A stretch of DNA of 64,000 nucleotides from CAZDDB01 sp963843285 (GTDB taxonomy: Bacteria > Acidobacteriota > HRBIN11 > JAKEFK01), in the NCBI GenBank assembly GCA_963843285.1, contig CAWJJO010000002.1, positions 62,001 to 126,000 on the forward strand, read 5' to 3'. The stretch's first letter is position 1. Every line of letters begins with the position of its first letter. Made by a program: the position numbers and the translations under genes. This document shows positions 32,088 to 40,270 of this stretch, piece by piece. The notes beneath the pieces were generated by a model. It was not told the DNA's origin. It saw nothing but the letters and a program-made list of their open reading frames with translations, and did no database searches.

Positions 32088-32645
32088 CTAGGTCAGGAGG
32101 ATGCGGCCCATGTGAAGGCTCCATGTCACCTGTGGCGGCAGATCCTTCTTGTATATGTAGTGCGGGATGTCGCCAACGATCCAGGAATACACTTTGTCGT
32201 TGTAAGTCGCTCTTCCAACTACATGGCGTTGTTCGTTCAGAAGATACACTTTTTCAATTTTGGGGGGAGCGTTCAGCGTGATATACAACTGTTCCTGAAA
32301 TACAGTAGAGACCATTTTCAAATGGGCAAGGAATCTGGCTGATTTTCCCTGTGGTTCTTCTGTGACTCCCATCTTGATGAAGTATTCGTTGCCTACATTG
32401 AGCGCCCAGAGCTCATCCAGAGTCAATCCGAAATCGGGATAGATCATGGGAAGCCCATCGCCGACAAGCACAAAAAGCCTGTCCTCGTCATCCGGAGCCG
32501 GCCGGTAGGAAAAGAGCGCGGCCAAACACGGTTCCTTGAATGGATGTTTTTCGTAAGTCGCTTCCAGTGTTAGTTCGTATTCGAGCTCTGGACCGAATTC
32601 GTCTTGCAACAGATGAATCGCCTGTTCTTTGAGCTGATTGATCAT
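32088..32645 (-). CDS. Conserved hypothetical protein
   Basis: 185 residues, acidic, no signal peptide or membrane segment. Features: an N-terminal helix (QLKEQAIHLLQDEFGPELEY), FSYRPAPDDEDRLFVLVGDG, TLDELWALNVGNEYFIKMGV, and a beta-rich end (KVYSWIVGDIPHYIYKKDLP). I do not recognise a family. Its ATG overlaps the TPR gene stop, which in turn overlaps the glycosyltransferase gene, so the three form a tight operon. Confidence 0.65.
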   Translation of the reverse strand: MINQLKEQAIHLLQDEFGPELEYELTLEATYEKHPFKEPCLAALFSYRPAPDDEDRLFVLVGDGLPMIYPDFGLTLDELWALNVGNEYFIKMGVTEEPQGKSARFLAHLKMVSTVFQEQLYITLNAPPKIEKVYLLNEQRHVVGRATYNDKVYSWIVGDIPHYIYKKDLPPQVTWSLHMGRILLT

Positions 32646-33337
32646 AGCTTCGAGTCACAATCTTTGATCAGATCGACCGCGGCCGGATTTTCCGGATCCA
32701 GTCCGAGTGCGCGAGACAGAGTTTCCTTTGCTCGATGATAGTCCTTCATATTGAAATAGGTAACACCCAGCGCATGAAGGATCGCGCCGTTCTCCGGATC
32801 CAGCTCCAATGCGCGTTCAAAATGATGTCGCGCGTTTTCCGCATCGAAGATTCTTCCATATGCCATCGCCACAGAGCAGTGATTCTGCCAGGTCTCTTCT
32901 TGAAACCGCATCGCCTCGACCATGATTTTCTTGCCTTCGCGTTCTTCGACGGCCCTTAGAAAGTGATGTCCATCGCCAAACGTCTTGAGGGCTTCCAGAT
33001 TGGCAGCTTTCCATTTCTCCAGAATCTCGCGCGTTTCGGCGGTTTTCACGATCTTGCCAAGCTGCGGATCAAGTACCTGAAACTGCATGTACTCTTCCAG
33101 ATATGTCAGAAAATCGAGGACCTCGCGGACAACAATTTCTTCAGCGCCAAATGGAACATCCATCACGAGGCTTGTATCGTTTCCTTCGCGCAAGTAGTCG
33201 ATGGAAAAAAATACATCGGGAGATTGGTCCAGGCAAAAGGATGTACTCGACGTACGTTCGAGCCGTTTTCCGATGTAATCCATCAGGGGCTCTACTTCGT
33301 GATTTGCATTGAGAAGGAGAAAAAGGTTATAGCTCAT
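32642..33337 (-). CDS. TPR-repeat protein, unknown N-terminal domain
   Basis: 231 residues. An N-terminal alpha/beta part (MSYNLFLLLNANHEVEPLMD, FFSIDYLREGNDTSLVMDVP) is followed by three TPR-like units (VAMAYGRIFDAENARHHFER, ALELDPENGAILHALGVTYF, DYHRAKETLSRALGLDPENP). No signal peptide. It overlaps both neighbours by 4 bp (ATGA type). It may act as an adaptor for the glycosyltransferase or the 185-residue protein. Confidence 0.75.
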   Translation of the reverse strand: MSYNLFLLLNANHEVEPLMDYIGKRLERTSSTSFCLDQSPDVFFSIDYLREGNDTSLVMDVPFGAEEIVVREVLDFLTYLEEYMQFQVLDPQLGKIVKTAETREILEKWKAANLEALKTFGDGHHFLRAVEEREGKKIMVEAMRFQEETWQNHCSVAMAYGRIFDAENARHHFERALELDPENGAILHALGVTYFNMKDYHRAKETLSRALGLDPENPAAVDLIKDCDSKL

Positions 33338-34317
33338 GATTGTCCGAGCACACGATTATAAAGATCTTTGTACTGCGCGGCCACTGTATCGGTTCCGAAG
33401 CGGCTTCTCGCATATCGAGCGACTTCAGTGGATCGTTCTTCCATTTGTCCCAGCATCCTCAGGAACTCTTTTGATTCACGAGCTACGTCTTCGATATTGT
33501 TGCACACTAGACTCGCCCCTGTTTCGCGGACGTATTCATTCACCGGTGGAAGATTAAAACTGAGCACAGGTTTTCCTCGTAACATGGCTTCGAGAACATG
33601 GAGCGGAAACTCGAATTCTCTTTCCGGCTCCCGGTTAAAAAACACGCAAAAGTCGGAGCTATCGATCCAGGAATGCAGACGCAAAGTGTCCTCCAGAAGT
33701 GTCGTACTTCCAAGTCTTTCCAGTTCAATGGAATTTTGCAGCCTTTTGCGCCAGAGAGAAGTCTCTCGATCGGTCTTGTATCGGGGAATCAAGAATCGGA
33801 ACATTTCACGTCGATTGTATTCGCGCGCCACATATAGAAACGCGTCAAATTCCTTTCTGCTGGAGACGTCACTCAACGCGACAACCAGCATTCGCTCTCC
33901 CACGGCAAATTCCCGCCTCAACTCTGAAGGCGGTTCGAGCGAAACCGGATCCGCAAGCATCGTGCAGGGAGGAATGACCTCTACCGGGATCCCCGGAGCG
34001 TGTGTTTGCATGGCCGATTTGGCAGCCTGAGAAAATGTCACTACATGGCTTCCAAGAAAGGACCTGTACCGTTCCGGTTTCTCCGGCTGACCGACAATCG
34101 TATGTATGATTCTGTTCTTCCCCGAAAATTTTCGTCCCGATCCGGTGGAAAAAATATGGACAACGTCATACTTGCGCATCTCAAACAAAGTAGCGGTCAA
34201 ACCGGCCGATGTGATGGTGATGTCTCGGTCCGGCATTCCGTTTTTCAATGTTTGGGCAAACAAATTGCACTGCTCGTTGGCAGGAACTACAAACAGAATT
34301 CTGGCGTTGTGTGTCAT
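33334..34317 (-). CDS. GT4-like glycosyltransferase
   Basis: 327 residues. The second half has the GT-B layout: MLVVALSDVSSRKEFDAFLY, a coordinate-like RFLIPRYK, then EFPLHVLEAMLRGKPVLSFN, LPPVNEYVRETGASLV, the nucleotide-sugar binding E(x7)E-type segment of GT4 enzymes. The N-terminus (ARILFVVPANEQCNLFAQTL) is shorter than usual. Donor and acceptor are unknown. It leads the three-gene operon 34317-32088. Confidence 0.8.
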   Translation of the reverse strand: MTHNARILFVVPANEQCNLFAQTLKNGMPDRDITITSAGLTATLFEMRKYDVVHIFSTGSGRKFSGKNRIIHTIVGQPEKPERYRSFLGSHVVTFSQAAKSAMQTHAPGIPVEVIPPCTMLADPVSLEPPSELRREFAVGERMLVVALSDVSSRKEFDAFLYVAREYNRREMFRFLIPRYKTDRETSLWRKRLQNSIELERLGSTTLLEDTLRLHSWIDSSDFCVFFNREPEREFEFPLHVLEAMLRGKPVLSFNLPPVNEYVRETGASLVCNNIEDVARESKEFLRMLGQMEERSTEVARYARSRFGTDTVAAQYKDLYNRVLGQS

Positions 34318-34371
34318 TGGAAGCGTGCCATTGTATCAGAGATATTGCCAACTTCGGAATTAGGTGATATG

Positions 34372-34430
34372 GGCAGGCCTTGTACCTGCCCACACGGAAC
34401 TGGAGCGGGCGACCACAAGGGTCGCCCTAC
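34372..34430. repeat. Small hairpin plus family B right half
   Basis: GGGCAGGCCTTGTACCTGCC C is a GGGCAGG/CCTGCCC hairpin; GGGCGACCACAAGGGTCGCC CTAC follows. The CTA at 34427-34429 is the complement of the TAG that ends the DGQHR gene on the minus strand. Confidence 0.75.
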
Positions 34431-35530
34431 GAAAGGTTTTTCATCAGGAAATCATGAATTTTGCGGGTACGTTCCACCTGACCGCGTGCGGCAAAACGTT
34501 CATAGAATCCTTCCGAGCGGAACTCTTTTGTCAGGGTGCTCCAATTTTTGACGCGTTCCAAAAAGGCCTTCTGATTTTTTTCTTCCCATTCGTCATAAAT
34601 ATCTTCCACCTCGGTTAAATCTCCGAGCACCCGGCAAACCGCTTTCAAAGTAACCGCGCGGGTGAACATATAGCTTTTCTTTCCCCAGATGTTTTCCATT
34701 ACCGCCGCTACAGCCTTCAGGTAATCGTTGATGAACGGATATGCTTTGTCCGCCTTCAGGTTAAAGTTGTATTCCCAGAAATCATAGTTTTGCTCGACCA
34801 TGCGGTGGATTTCATTGTAGAGCTCGGATTGCAAGACCCATTTTTCCTGTTTGCTTCGGCCTCCCAGGCGGTTGATCCGGTATTGAAAGGGAGACGTCGC
34901 GTTTTCGTAGAGCATCGTAACGAGACGCGCGGCCATCTTCTTTTCTGGACTGGCCGAAGTCACCCTTTCCAGCAAATCTACCAGATGAGATTTATTGATC
35001 TTCGTATGGGTCGAATTGATGATCACAAACATTTCCGCCGCAAAATCAGCGGACTTTCCGTCAAAGATCATGCAGGGAACATCAATCTGATCCACCTCTT
35101 GGGGATGATGTTGCGCGTAGAAATGAAGCCCGGCAAGCCGATGTTGTCCATCAATAATGAGATAACTGCTTGTAGGCTCCGACAAATCACCCACCGATGC
35201 AAACTGCCCCAATTTCTTGAAATGCAGCTCCTCCGGTGTGAATAGAAGAATGGTCCCGGGAATCAAAGGTTGCGAGGCGGCATTTTCATAAAAGTTCACG
35301 ATCTCCTTGATCTTTCTTCGATTCAGCATTCGCTGAAATGCTCCTTCTCTTTTTTCCACACCCGCAATAAAGCTGCCGACCTCGTCACCGGCATGTAGCT
35401 CGCCGGCTTCCAGGTGTTCTCCTTCAAAATAATAACGGCTGCTGAAATGCACTTTTGGCAGCAGATCCGCGGCCTTGTAACAAACAAAGTAAAACTTCCC
35501 ATCCTTCTGATTCACCTGAGTTGCAAGCAT
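34427..35530 (-). CDS. DGQHR-domain (DndB-like) protein
   Basis: 367 residues. The hallmark LIIDGQHRLAGLHFYAQHHP lies at about residues 126-145, followed by VPCMIFDGKSADFAAEMFVI INSTHTKINKS, the usual DGQHR/DndB pattern, and a helical C-terminus (NIWGKKSYMFTRAVTLKAVC). DndB represses phosphorothioation genes; related proteins occur in several defence islands. Here no dnd, pbe, restriction or phage gene is nearby. AGGAGG lies 4 bases before the ATG. The stop codon comes from a repeat. Confidence 0.85.
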   Translation of the reverse strand: MLATQVNQKDGKFYFVCYKAADLLPKVHFSSRYYFEGEHLEAGELHAGDEVGSFIAGVEKREGAFQRMLNRRKIKEIVNFYENAASQPLIPGTILLFTPEELHFKKLGQFASVGDLSEPTSSYLIIDGQHRLAGLHFYAQHHPQEVDQIDVPCMIFDGKSADFAAEMFVIINSTHTKINKSHLVDLLERVTSASPEKKMAARLVTMLYENATSPFQYRINRLGGRSKQEKWVLQSELYNEIHRMVEQNYDFWEYNFNLKADKAYPFINDYLKAVAAVMENIWGKKSYMFTRAVTLKAVCRVLGDLTEVEDIYDEWEEKNQKAFLERVKNWSTLTKEFRSEGFYERFAARGQVERTRKIHDFLMKNLS

Positions 35531-35546
35531 GGAGCCTCCTTTATGG

Positions 35547-36488
35547 CTATTGACTCACTTCGGCGATCAATCTCTCATATTCATTTTGTCTGAATCGTTC
35601 CATCCAATGCCGTACAAACAGTCCGCTCAGCGCGCCGGAAAAAAAGACGGGCAGACATACGATCCAGCCAAGCGCGTTGCGGGTCTCTTTCCAGAGCGGC
35701 CAATGAACGTGTACTTCGCGCACAAACACAAGATCCCGGAAATAGTTCAAATAAACGCCCATCGCGTCGTTAAACATGTGATGAAAATGGCCATACTTTC
35801 CGCCGATCAGCGTTTTCCCTTTGCGCAATTCGTTGAGATACTCGGTTTTGTTTGCGGCCTTGCATGCAGTGAAGCAAGAGCCGAGACGAAGCAAGGTATG
35901 GGAATCGCTTCCGGCAATCAATCCTTTTCCAGGGAAGAGTTCCGGCAGGCGCTGCATAATCGCGTTGTGACCTTTATCAATCGCGCCGTTCAGTCCTTCA
36001 AATAGGTCGAACGACCCTACCATCTTTTCCAGAAACTGTCTTCCTTTTCGTGAAGAGGGAAATGAATGGAATAGATGATTGAGCGCGTGCAGAATTCGGT
36101 TTGCGCGAAGATATGCGATCGTATCTTCAAAGTTCTGTTTCAGAGAAGCGATTTCACGATGTTGCTTTTCGGTGATGTCGTAAACGGCGACATGCACGGT
36201 CTTTTTGAATTCCGGAACCTGGACGGTGACTTCTTCTCCGATGAAGAAATCCTGTGCCTCCGGATTTTTCTCAAGGAAAGCAAGACAACCATCAATGCTA
36301 TCGTGATCTGTGATCGTGACCAGATCCATCCCGCGATGTTTCGCAAGATCGTAGAGTTTTTGCGGCGATGAGTACGAGTCCATCGGCTCAAAGGCCGTCA
36401 TATGCCCGGTGATGCCGCTGTGATACGTATGGCAATGCAAATCTGCCCTTAGATAGCCGGCCGGAATGTCGATCCTTCTATTAGGCAT
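35547..36488 (-). CDS. PHP-domain phosphoesterase with C-terminal membrane segment
   Basis: 313 residues. PHP metal motifs: DLHCHTYHSG (about 17), VTITDHDSIDG (about 58), GEEVTVQVP, ALNHLFHSF and GSDSHTLLRLG. Members remove phosphates from small molecules or nucleic acids. After the catalytic domain (about 235) comes a region with a likely membrane helix (GWIVCLPVFFSGALSGLFV) near 275-295, unusual for PHP proteins. The ATG lies 2 bases after the stop of the zinc-ribbon-like gene, so the two are coupled. Confidence 0.85.
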   Translation of the reverse strand: MPNRRIDIPAGYLRADLHCHTYHSGITGHMTAFEPMDSYSSPQKLYDLAKHRGMDLVTITDHDSIDGCLAFLEKNPEAQDFFIGEEVTVQVPEFKKTVHVAVYDITEKQHREIASLKQNFEDTIAYLRANRILHALNHLFHSFPSSRKGRQFLEKMVGSFDLFEGLNGAIDKGHNAIMQRLPELFPGKGLIAGSDSHTLLRLGSCFTACKAANKTEYLNELRKGKTLIGGKYGHFHHMFNDAMGVYLNYFRDLVFVREVHVHWPLWKETRNALGWIVCLPVFFSGALSGLFVRHWMERFRQNEYERLIAEVSQ

Positions 36489-36490
36489 GT

Positions 36491-36814
36491 TCAGGGTACC
36501 CGATGGTATTTCAACTGGTATTCGCGGATTTTTTGAAGGTCCAATCCCAGCTTTTCCAAATAGGCGTTATCGATTTCCATACTATGCGTGTATGCCTGAC
36601 TTGCCTGCAGCTTCTGTTGGTCCGCTGCAGCGAGATCATAAGTCAGTTTTCCGTCGGCGGTCCGTGATGGAATCAATCCTACGGCCACCATTTCCTCTGC
36701 CGAAATCTTCTGCGGACACCTGAATTCAGTCCCTACTTCAACGAGAGGTCCGTCACATTCGGAACATCTCAAAATACCGTCCATTACTCCCGGATCACGA
36801 GCCATAATTCGCAT
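36491..36814 (-). CDS. Small protein with a possible zinc ribbon, unknown
   Basis: 107 residues. GILRCSECDGPLVEVGTEFRC PQ gives Cys at about 17, 20 and 33, three of the four ligands a zinc ribbon needs. The rest is helical (DLAAADQQKLQASQAYTHSM). AAAGGA lies 7 bases before the ATG. It is coupled to the PHP gene. No family is recognised. Confidence 0.6.
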   Translation of the reverse strand: MRIMARDPGVMDGILRCSECDGPLVEVGTEFRCPQKISAEEMVAVGLIPSRTADGKLTYDLAAADQQKLQASQAYTHSMEIDNAYLEKLGLDLQKIREYQLKYHRVP

Positions 36815-36862
36815 GAAATAATCCTTTCACGTAATGAAAATCAGTCTATGTCTGTGTTCAAA

Positions 36863-36919
36863 ATTATAACACGTGATTTCCCGAAAGTCATTGACATCAT
36901 TGATTTTACTGATTAAACT
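36863..36919. promoter_or_regulatory. Divergent promoters
   Basis: On +, TTGACA (36891-36896) and TAAACT (36914-36919) are 17 bases apart, 30 bases before the reductase TTG. On -, TATAAT (36868-36863) with an ATGACT 17 bases upstream faces the zinc-ribbon/PHP genes. The two -35 regions touch, so shared control is possible. Confidence 0.5.
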
Positions 36920-36948
36920 AACGAGACTTAAGGCCGGAGGAATTTCGA

Positions 36949-37932
36949 TTGGCGGAAAGAAAAGTAGGGACCGTTGTGCACTGGCAGGATCTTTCCTCAA
37001 TATTGGCGATTTTTCGGATGATGCCGCAGGAAGGAAGCCGGTTTCCCGAGTATAAGGCGGGACAGTATGTTGCACTCCGGCGCGAAGATTGTAAATTGAC
37101 GAAAAAGATCGGTGTGGAGAATGGCCAGTCGATTTTTGGTCCTGATTTGGATGAGCAGGGAAGACAGAAAATCGGTCCCGTTACGCACTCTTATTCCATT
37201 TCCTCAGCTCCCTATGAAACACAGCAGAAGGAATATCTTGAGTTCTACGTAATTTTGGAAAAAGATGACGAGGGACATCCCGGCAGATTAACTGAAGCCA
37301 TCTTTCATCTTCGTCCTTCGGTGGATGACAAAATTACATATGTGGACCGAATTACCGGCGATTTTACGCTGGATAAACGAACACAGGGCTTCCGGAATGT
37401 TCTATTTGTGGGAACAGGCACGGGGATGGCGCCATTTGCTGGAATGATCAAACAGCTGCATCATGATGCGGAAAACGGGAAATCGGATGGCGTTCGCTAT
37501 ACCCTTCTTCACACAAATCGCACATACGACGAGCTTGGTTATCACGAAGATCTGCTTGCAATTGAACGATCCGGGAAACTAGATTTTGTTTATCTGCCGT
37601 CGGTAAGCCGCCCTGCATCCCGGGACCTGCAGGATCGGGGATTGGGAAAAGGACGCGCGAACAACGTCCTTCGCCACATCTTTGGGATGCCTCTGAAGGA
37701 AGAAGAGGCTTTGCAAAGTGCTTCCCCAGAAGAGGCAGTGGTCCTCCAGGCAGCGCTTGAAAAAACGGTACGGCCTGTTTTTCCCGAGCAGTTTCCGGCA
37801 AGTGAGATTCGAAAGCGGTTGGAGCCCCATGAGGTCACGGTGATTCTCACATGCGGGAATCCGTACTCGATGGCAGACATCAAATATATTGCCGACTCAA
37901 ACCAGATCCGTTTCGAAAAGGAAGATTGGTAG
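36949..37932 (+). CDS. Ferredoxin--NADP reductase-like FAD oxidoreductase
   Basis: 327 residues from a TTG with CCGGAGG 8 bases upstream. FAD domain: YKAGQYVALRR and the HSYSISSAPYE motif (RxYS-like, with His in place of Arg); NAD(P) domain: FVGTGTGMAPFAGMI, LLHTNRTYDELGYHEDL, VILTCGNPYSM. It transfers electrons between NAD(P)H and a protein or quinone partner. Two insertions (about 50-70 and 225-270) make it longer than the 250-260 residue norm. No iron-sulfur cysteines are seen. Confidence 0.88.
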   Translation: MAERKVGTVVHWQDLSSILAIFRMMPQEGSRFPEYKAGQYVALRREDCKLTKKIGVENGQSIFGPDLDEQGRQKIGPVTHSYSISSAPYETQQKEYLEFYVILEKDDEGHPGRLTEAIFHLRPSVDDKITYVDRITGDFTLDKRTQGFRNVLFVGTGTGMAPFAGMIKQLHHDAENGKSDGVRYTLLHTNRTYDELGYHEDLLAIERSGKLDFVYLPSVSRPASRDLQDRGLGKGRANNVLRHIFGMPLKEEEALQSASPEEAVVLQAALEKTVRPVFPEQFPASEIRKRLEPHEVTVILTCGNPYSMADIKYIADSNQIRFEKEDW

Positions 37933-37937
37933 GATTG

Positions 37938-38006
37938 AACCACGAAGTGCACGAAGGACACGAAGAGTTTGACTCTTGCTTCGTGGTCTTCGTGTCCTTC
38001 GTGGTT
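37938..38006. repeat. Family A hairpin (CACGAAG units)
   Basis: AACCACGAAGTGCACGAAGG ACACGAAG pairs with CTTCGTGGTCTTCGTGTCCT TCGTGGTT. It lies 6 bases after the reductase stop and could act as a transcription barrier before the next gene. Confidence 0.9.
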
Positions 38007-38039
38007 CGAATCTAATCATTAGAGGGCGATAGTTCTGAT

Positions 38040-38768
38040 ATGACAAAGCTTCATCGAAAAGAATTAAAACAGGATGAAATCCGTGAAAAGTTTGCGGAAG
38101 CAATCCGAAGTGTTTCTCTGCACGGTAGAGAAGTCATTTTCATTGTTGGAATTGTGATTGCAGTTGGCTTGATCGCATTTGGCTGGTTCTACTACGAACG
38201 AAATCAGCAGGAGGAGAGCCAGAACCTTCTTGGAATCGCGATGGAAAAGTTCGCGGCTCCGGTAGGACCTGCGCCGGCCGACCCCGGGGCACAGAAGCCG
38301 AAGTACAACTACAAAACAGAAGAAGAAAAATACAAGGACGCATCAAAGGATTTTGAGGAGATTGTAAGACTGCATGGCAACACGCCGGCAGCGGACATGG
38401 CGCGATATCAGGCAGGCGTTTGCGCATTCTATCTTAAGGATTACAAAAAGGCGGAAGAGTATCTGCTTCAGGCAGGAAAAGTATCGGATCGGAACGTTCT
38501 TTATTTTCAGTCGAGAATCGCTCTTGCAAATTTGTATAATCTCACCAGCAGGAGTGCGGATGCGGCCAAAGTGCTGGATGAGGCAATCCGAAAGGATAAG
38601 AGTCTCGTTCCGCCTGAATACTTGATGTTTCAATCCGCCGAAGCGCTGTCCAAGGCTGGGAAGACAAAAGAAGCAATTGATACATTTCAAAAGATCCTGG
38701 ACCAGTACAAAGATTCTCCAGTCAGTTATCAGGCCCAGGCCCGCTTAAATGAACTAAAGCGGAACTAA
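38040..38768 (+). CDS. Membrane-anchored TPR protein (YfgM-like)
   Basis: 242 residues: a cytoplasmic N-terminus, one membrane segment (VIFIVGIVIAVGLIAFGWFY, about 33-52), a proline-rich linker, then TPR units (ADMARYQAGVCAFYLKDYKK, AEEYLLQAGKV, LANLYNLTSRSADAAKVLDE, KAGKTKEAIDTFQKILDQYK). The layout resembles YfgM/TPR_21 proteins linked to the Sec translocon and BamB. The partner here is unknown. Confidence 0.8.
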   Translation: MTKLHRKELKQDEIREKFAEAIRSVSLHGREVIFIVGIVIAVGLIAFGWFYYERNQQEESQNLLGIAMEKFAAPVGPAPADPGAQKPKYNYKTEEEKYKDASKDFEEIVRLHGNTPAADMARYQAGVCAFYLKDYKKAEEYLLQAGKVSDRNVLYFQSRIALANLYNLTSRSADAAKVLDEAIRKDKSLVPPEYLMFQSAEALSKAGKTKEAIDTFQKILDQYKDSPVSYQAQARLNELKRN

Positions 38769-38772
38769 AGTG

Positions 38773-38830
38773 GTAGGGGCGACCCTTGTGGTCGCCCTGA
38801 AAAGTAGGGCGGCACAATCCCGCCCTTACG
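38773..38830. repeat. Family B hairpin, truncated
   Basis: GTAGGGGCGACCCTTGTGGT CGCCCTG on the left; the right side is GTAGGGCGG..CCCGCCCTTAC, a separate small stem. It precedes the DUF4388 gene. Confidence 0.75.
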
Positions 38831-38857
38831 AAGGATCGCAGCAAGAGAGAGCATCGT

Positions 38858-40264
38858 TTGCGCGGTAACTTAAGCGAAAGACACTTTCCTGAATTGTTGC
38901 TGGAGATTTCGGAAGCCAAAGAAACCGGCGTCCTGTCTGTCCGGCAGAAGGGAATTGAACGGCAGGTGTTCTTTCAAGACGGCAGAATCACATTTGCCAA
39001 ATCCAACGATCCCGACGATCGTCTCGGCTCTCTGTTGTTGCGCCATAACAGAATTACATACCGGCAGTATCAGGAAGCCGCCGCAAAAGTAACTGCCGGA
39101 AAACGCCTCGGGACGGTCCTCGTTCTGGACGGTTACATTACTCCGACTGAGTTAAGTCAGGGTGTGATCGATCAGATTCGTGAAATTCTTTTCAGCATGT
39201 TTGCCTGGTCGGATGGAGAATTTGAGTTTCAAAGCGGTCCGCTTACTACTGAAGAAGTGATTGCTCTTGAAATTACGACTCCCGATTTGATTCTTGCCGG
39301 ATTGGAGCGCATTCGAAGATGGTCGTGGATCAGCAAAGGTTCGATTTCTCTCGATGCAGTGATCCGCAAACGCGAAGGTTGGTCGAGAGTGGTGCGGAAG
39401 ATGAATCCACCCCCGGAAGTGCAGTCAGTGATCGATCTTTTGGATCGTCCGCGCACCCTGGAAGAGATCCTGCAGCTTTCGCCATTCGGAAATTTTGATT
39501 CATGCCGGATGGTCTGGGCGCTTCTGCTTCTCGGCATTGCAGAACAGATTTTGGGAACGCCGCACTGGAGCGAGACAAAACCACCGATTACCGCCGAAAT
39601 GGAAATGCCCGTAACGGCGCGGATCGAGCCCCCGGTTTCCGGAGAAGACACGCTCCCGATTTCCAAGATTTCAACGACTGCTGAAATGAAAATTGAAACG
39701 CCTGAAAAATCCGAGCCTCTCTCGATCGATGATTTGTCTGCCGGCGAACTGGAAATCGTTTCCGTGGAGCCGCAGACCATGCCTTCCGCCCCTCCTTCTT
39801 CCGGCCCGGTTCCGTCTCATGCGGTGGACCTGAGTTTCGCGGACCTTGCAGAATTAACCGACGCTTCGCTGGAGGAGATTCCCGAGCAATTTCCGATGGA
39901 AAAGTGGGATCGAACCCTGGAAGCGGACATCCTGCGCTTGAATTCGCGGCACCGGTATCTCTTCGAGATGCTCCAGATTGAGCTGGGCGCGGGTGTTGCG
40001 AACTTTATGGCACGAATTGCCAGAAAGACAACCTCCCGGTACCCGCTGATCTTCGAAGGCGTTAGAATGAATGAATTCGGAGAATTCCACAAGAATTCGT
40101 TGATCGCTAATGTTCAGGGGAATATGGTGGAGAATTATCCGGACGGGTTGGAGTTTCTGTTCCAGGAAGAATTCCGGATGCTTCGTTCGCTGCTGGAAGC
40201 CAGGAGCGTGGAAGCGGTCGAGTACTGTCTCGCAAAGCTCGGCCCGATCCGAAAAACAGAATAG
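38858..40264 (+). CDS. DUF4388 (PatA-like N-terminal) regulatory protein
   Basis: 468 residues from a TTG at 38858 (AGAGAGA upstream). The N-terminus (LSERHFPELLLEISEAKETG, VLSVRQKGIERQVFFQDGRI, TFAKSNDPDDRLGSLLLRHN) is a DUF4388 domain, common in response-regulator and gliding or polarity proteins of Myxococcota and Acidobacteriota. A middle winged-helix-like part and a proline/acid-rich linker (about 245-345) lead to a helical C-terminus. It probably scaffolds signalling. No receiver or kinase domain is fused. Confidence 0.82.
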   Translation: MRGNLSERHFPELLLEISEAKETGVLSVRQKGIERQVFFQDGRITFAKSNDPDDRLGSLLLRHNRITYRQYQEAAAKVTAGKRLGTVLVLDGYITPTELSQGVIDQIREILFSMFAWSDGEFEFQSGPLTTEEVIALEITTPDLILAGLERIRRWSWISKGSISLDAVIRKREGWSRVVRKMNPPPEVQSVIDLLDRPRTLEEILQLSPFGNFDSCRMVWALLLLGIAEQILGTPHWSETKPPITAEMEMPVTARIEPPVSGEDTLPISKISTTAEMKIETPEKSEPLSIDDLSAGELEIVSVEPQTMPSAPPSSGPVPSHAVDLSFADLAELTDASLEEIPEQFPMEKWDRTLEADILRLNSRHRYLFEMLQIELGAGVANFMARIARKTTSRYPLIFEGVRMNEFGEFHKNSLIANVQGNMVENYPDGLEFLFQEEFRMLRSLLEARSVEAVEYCLAKLGPIRKTE

Positions 40265-40270
40265 ACGAGC

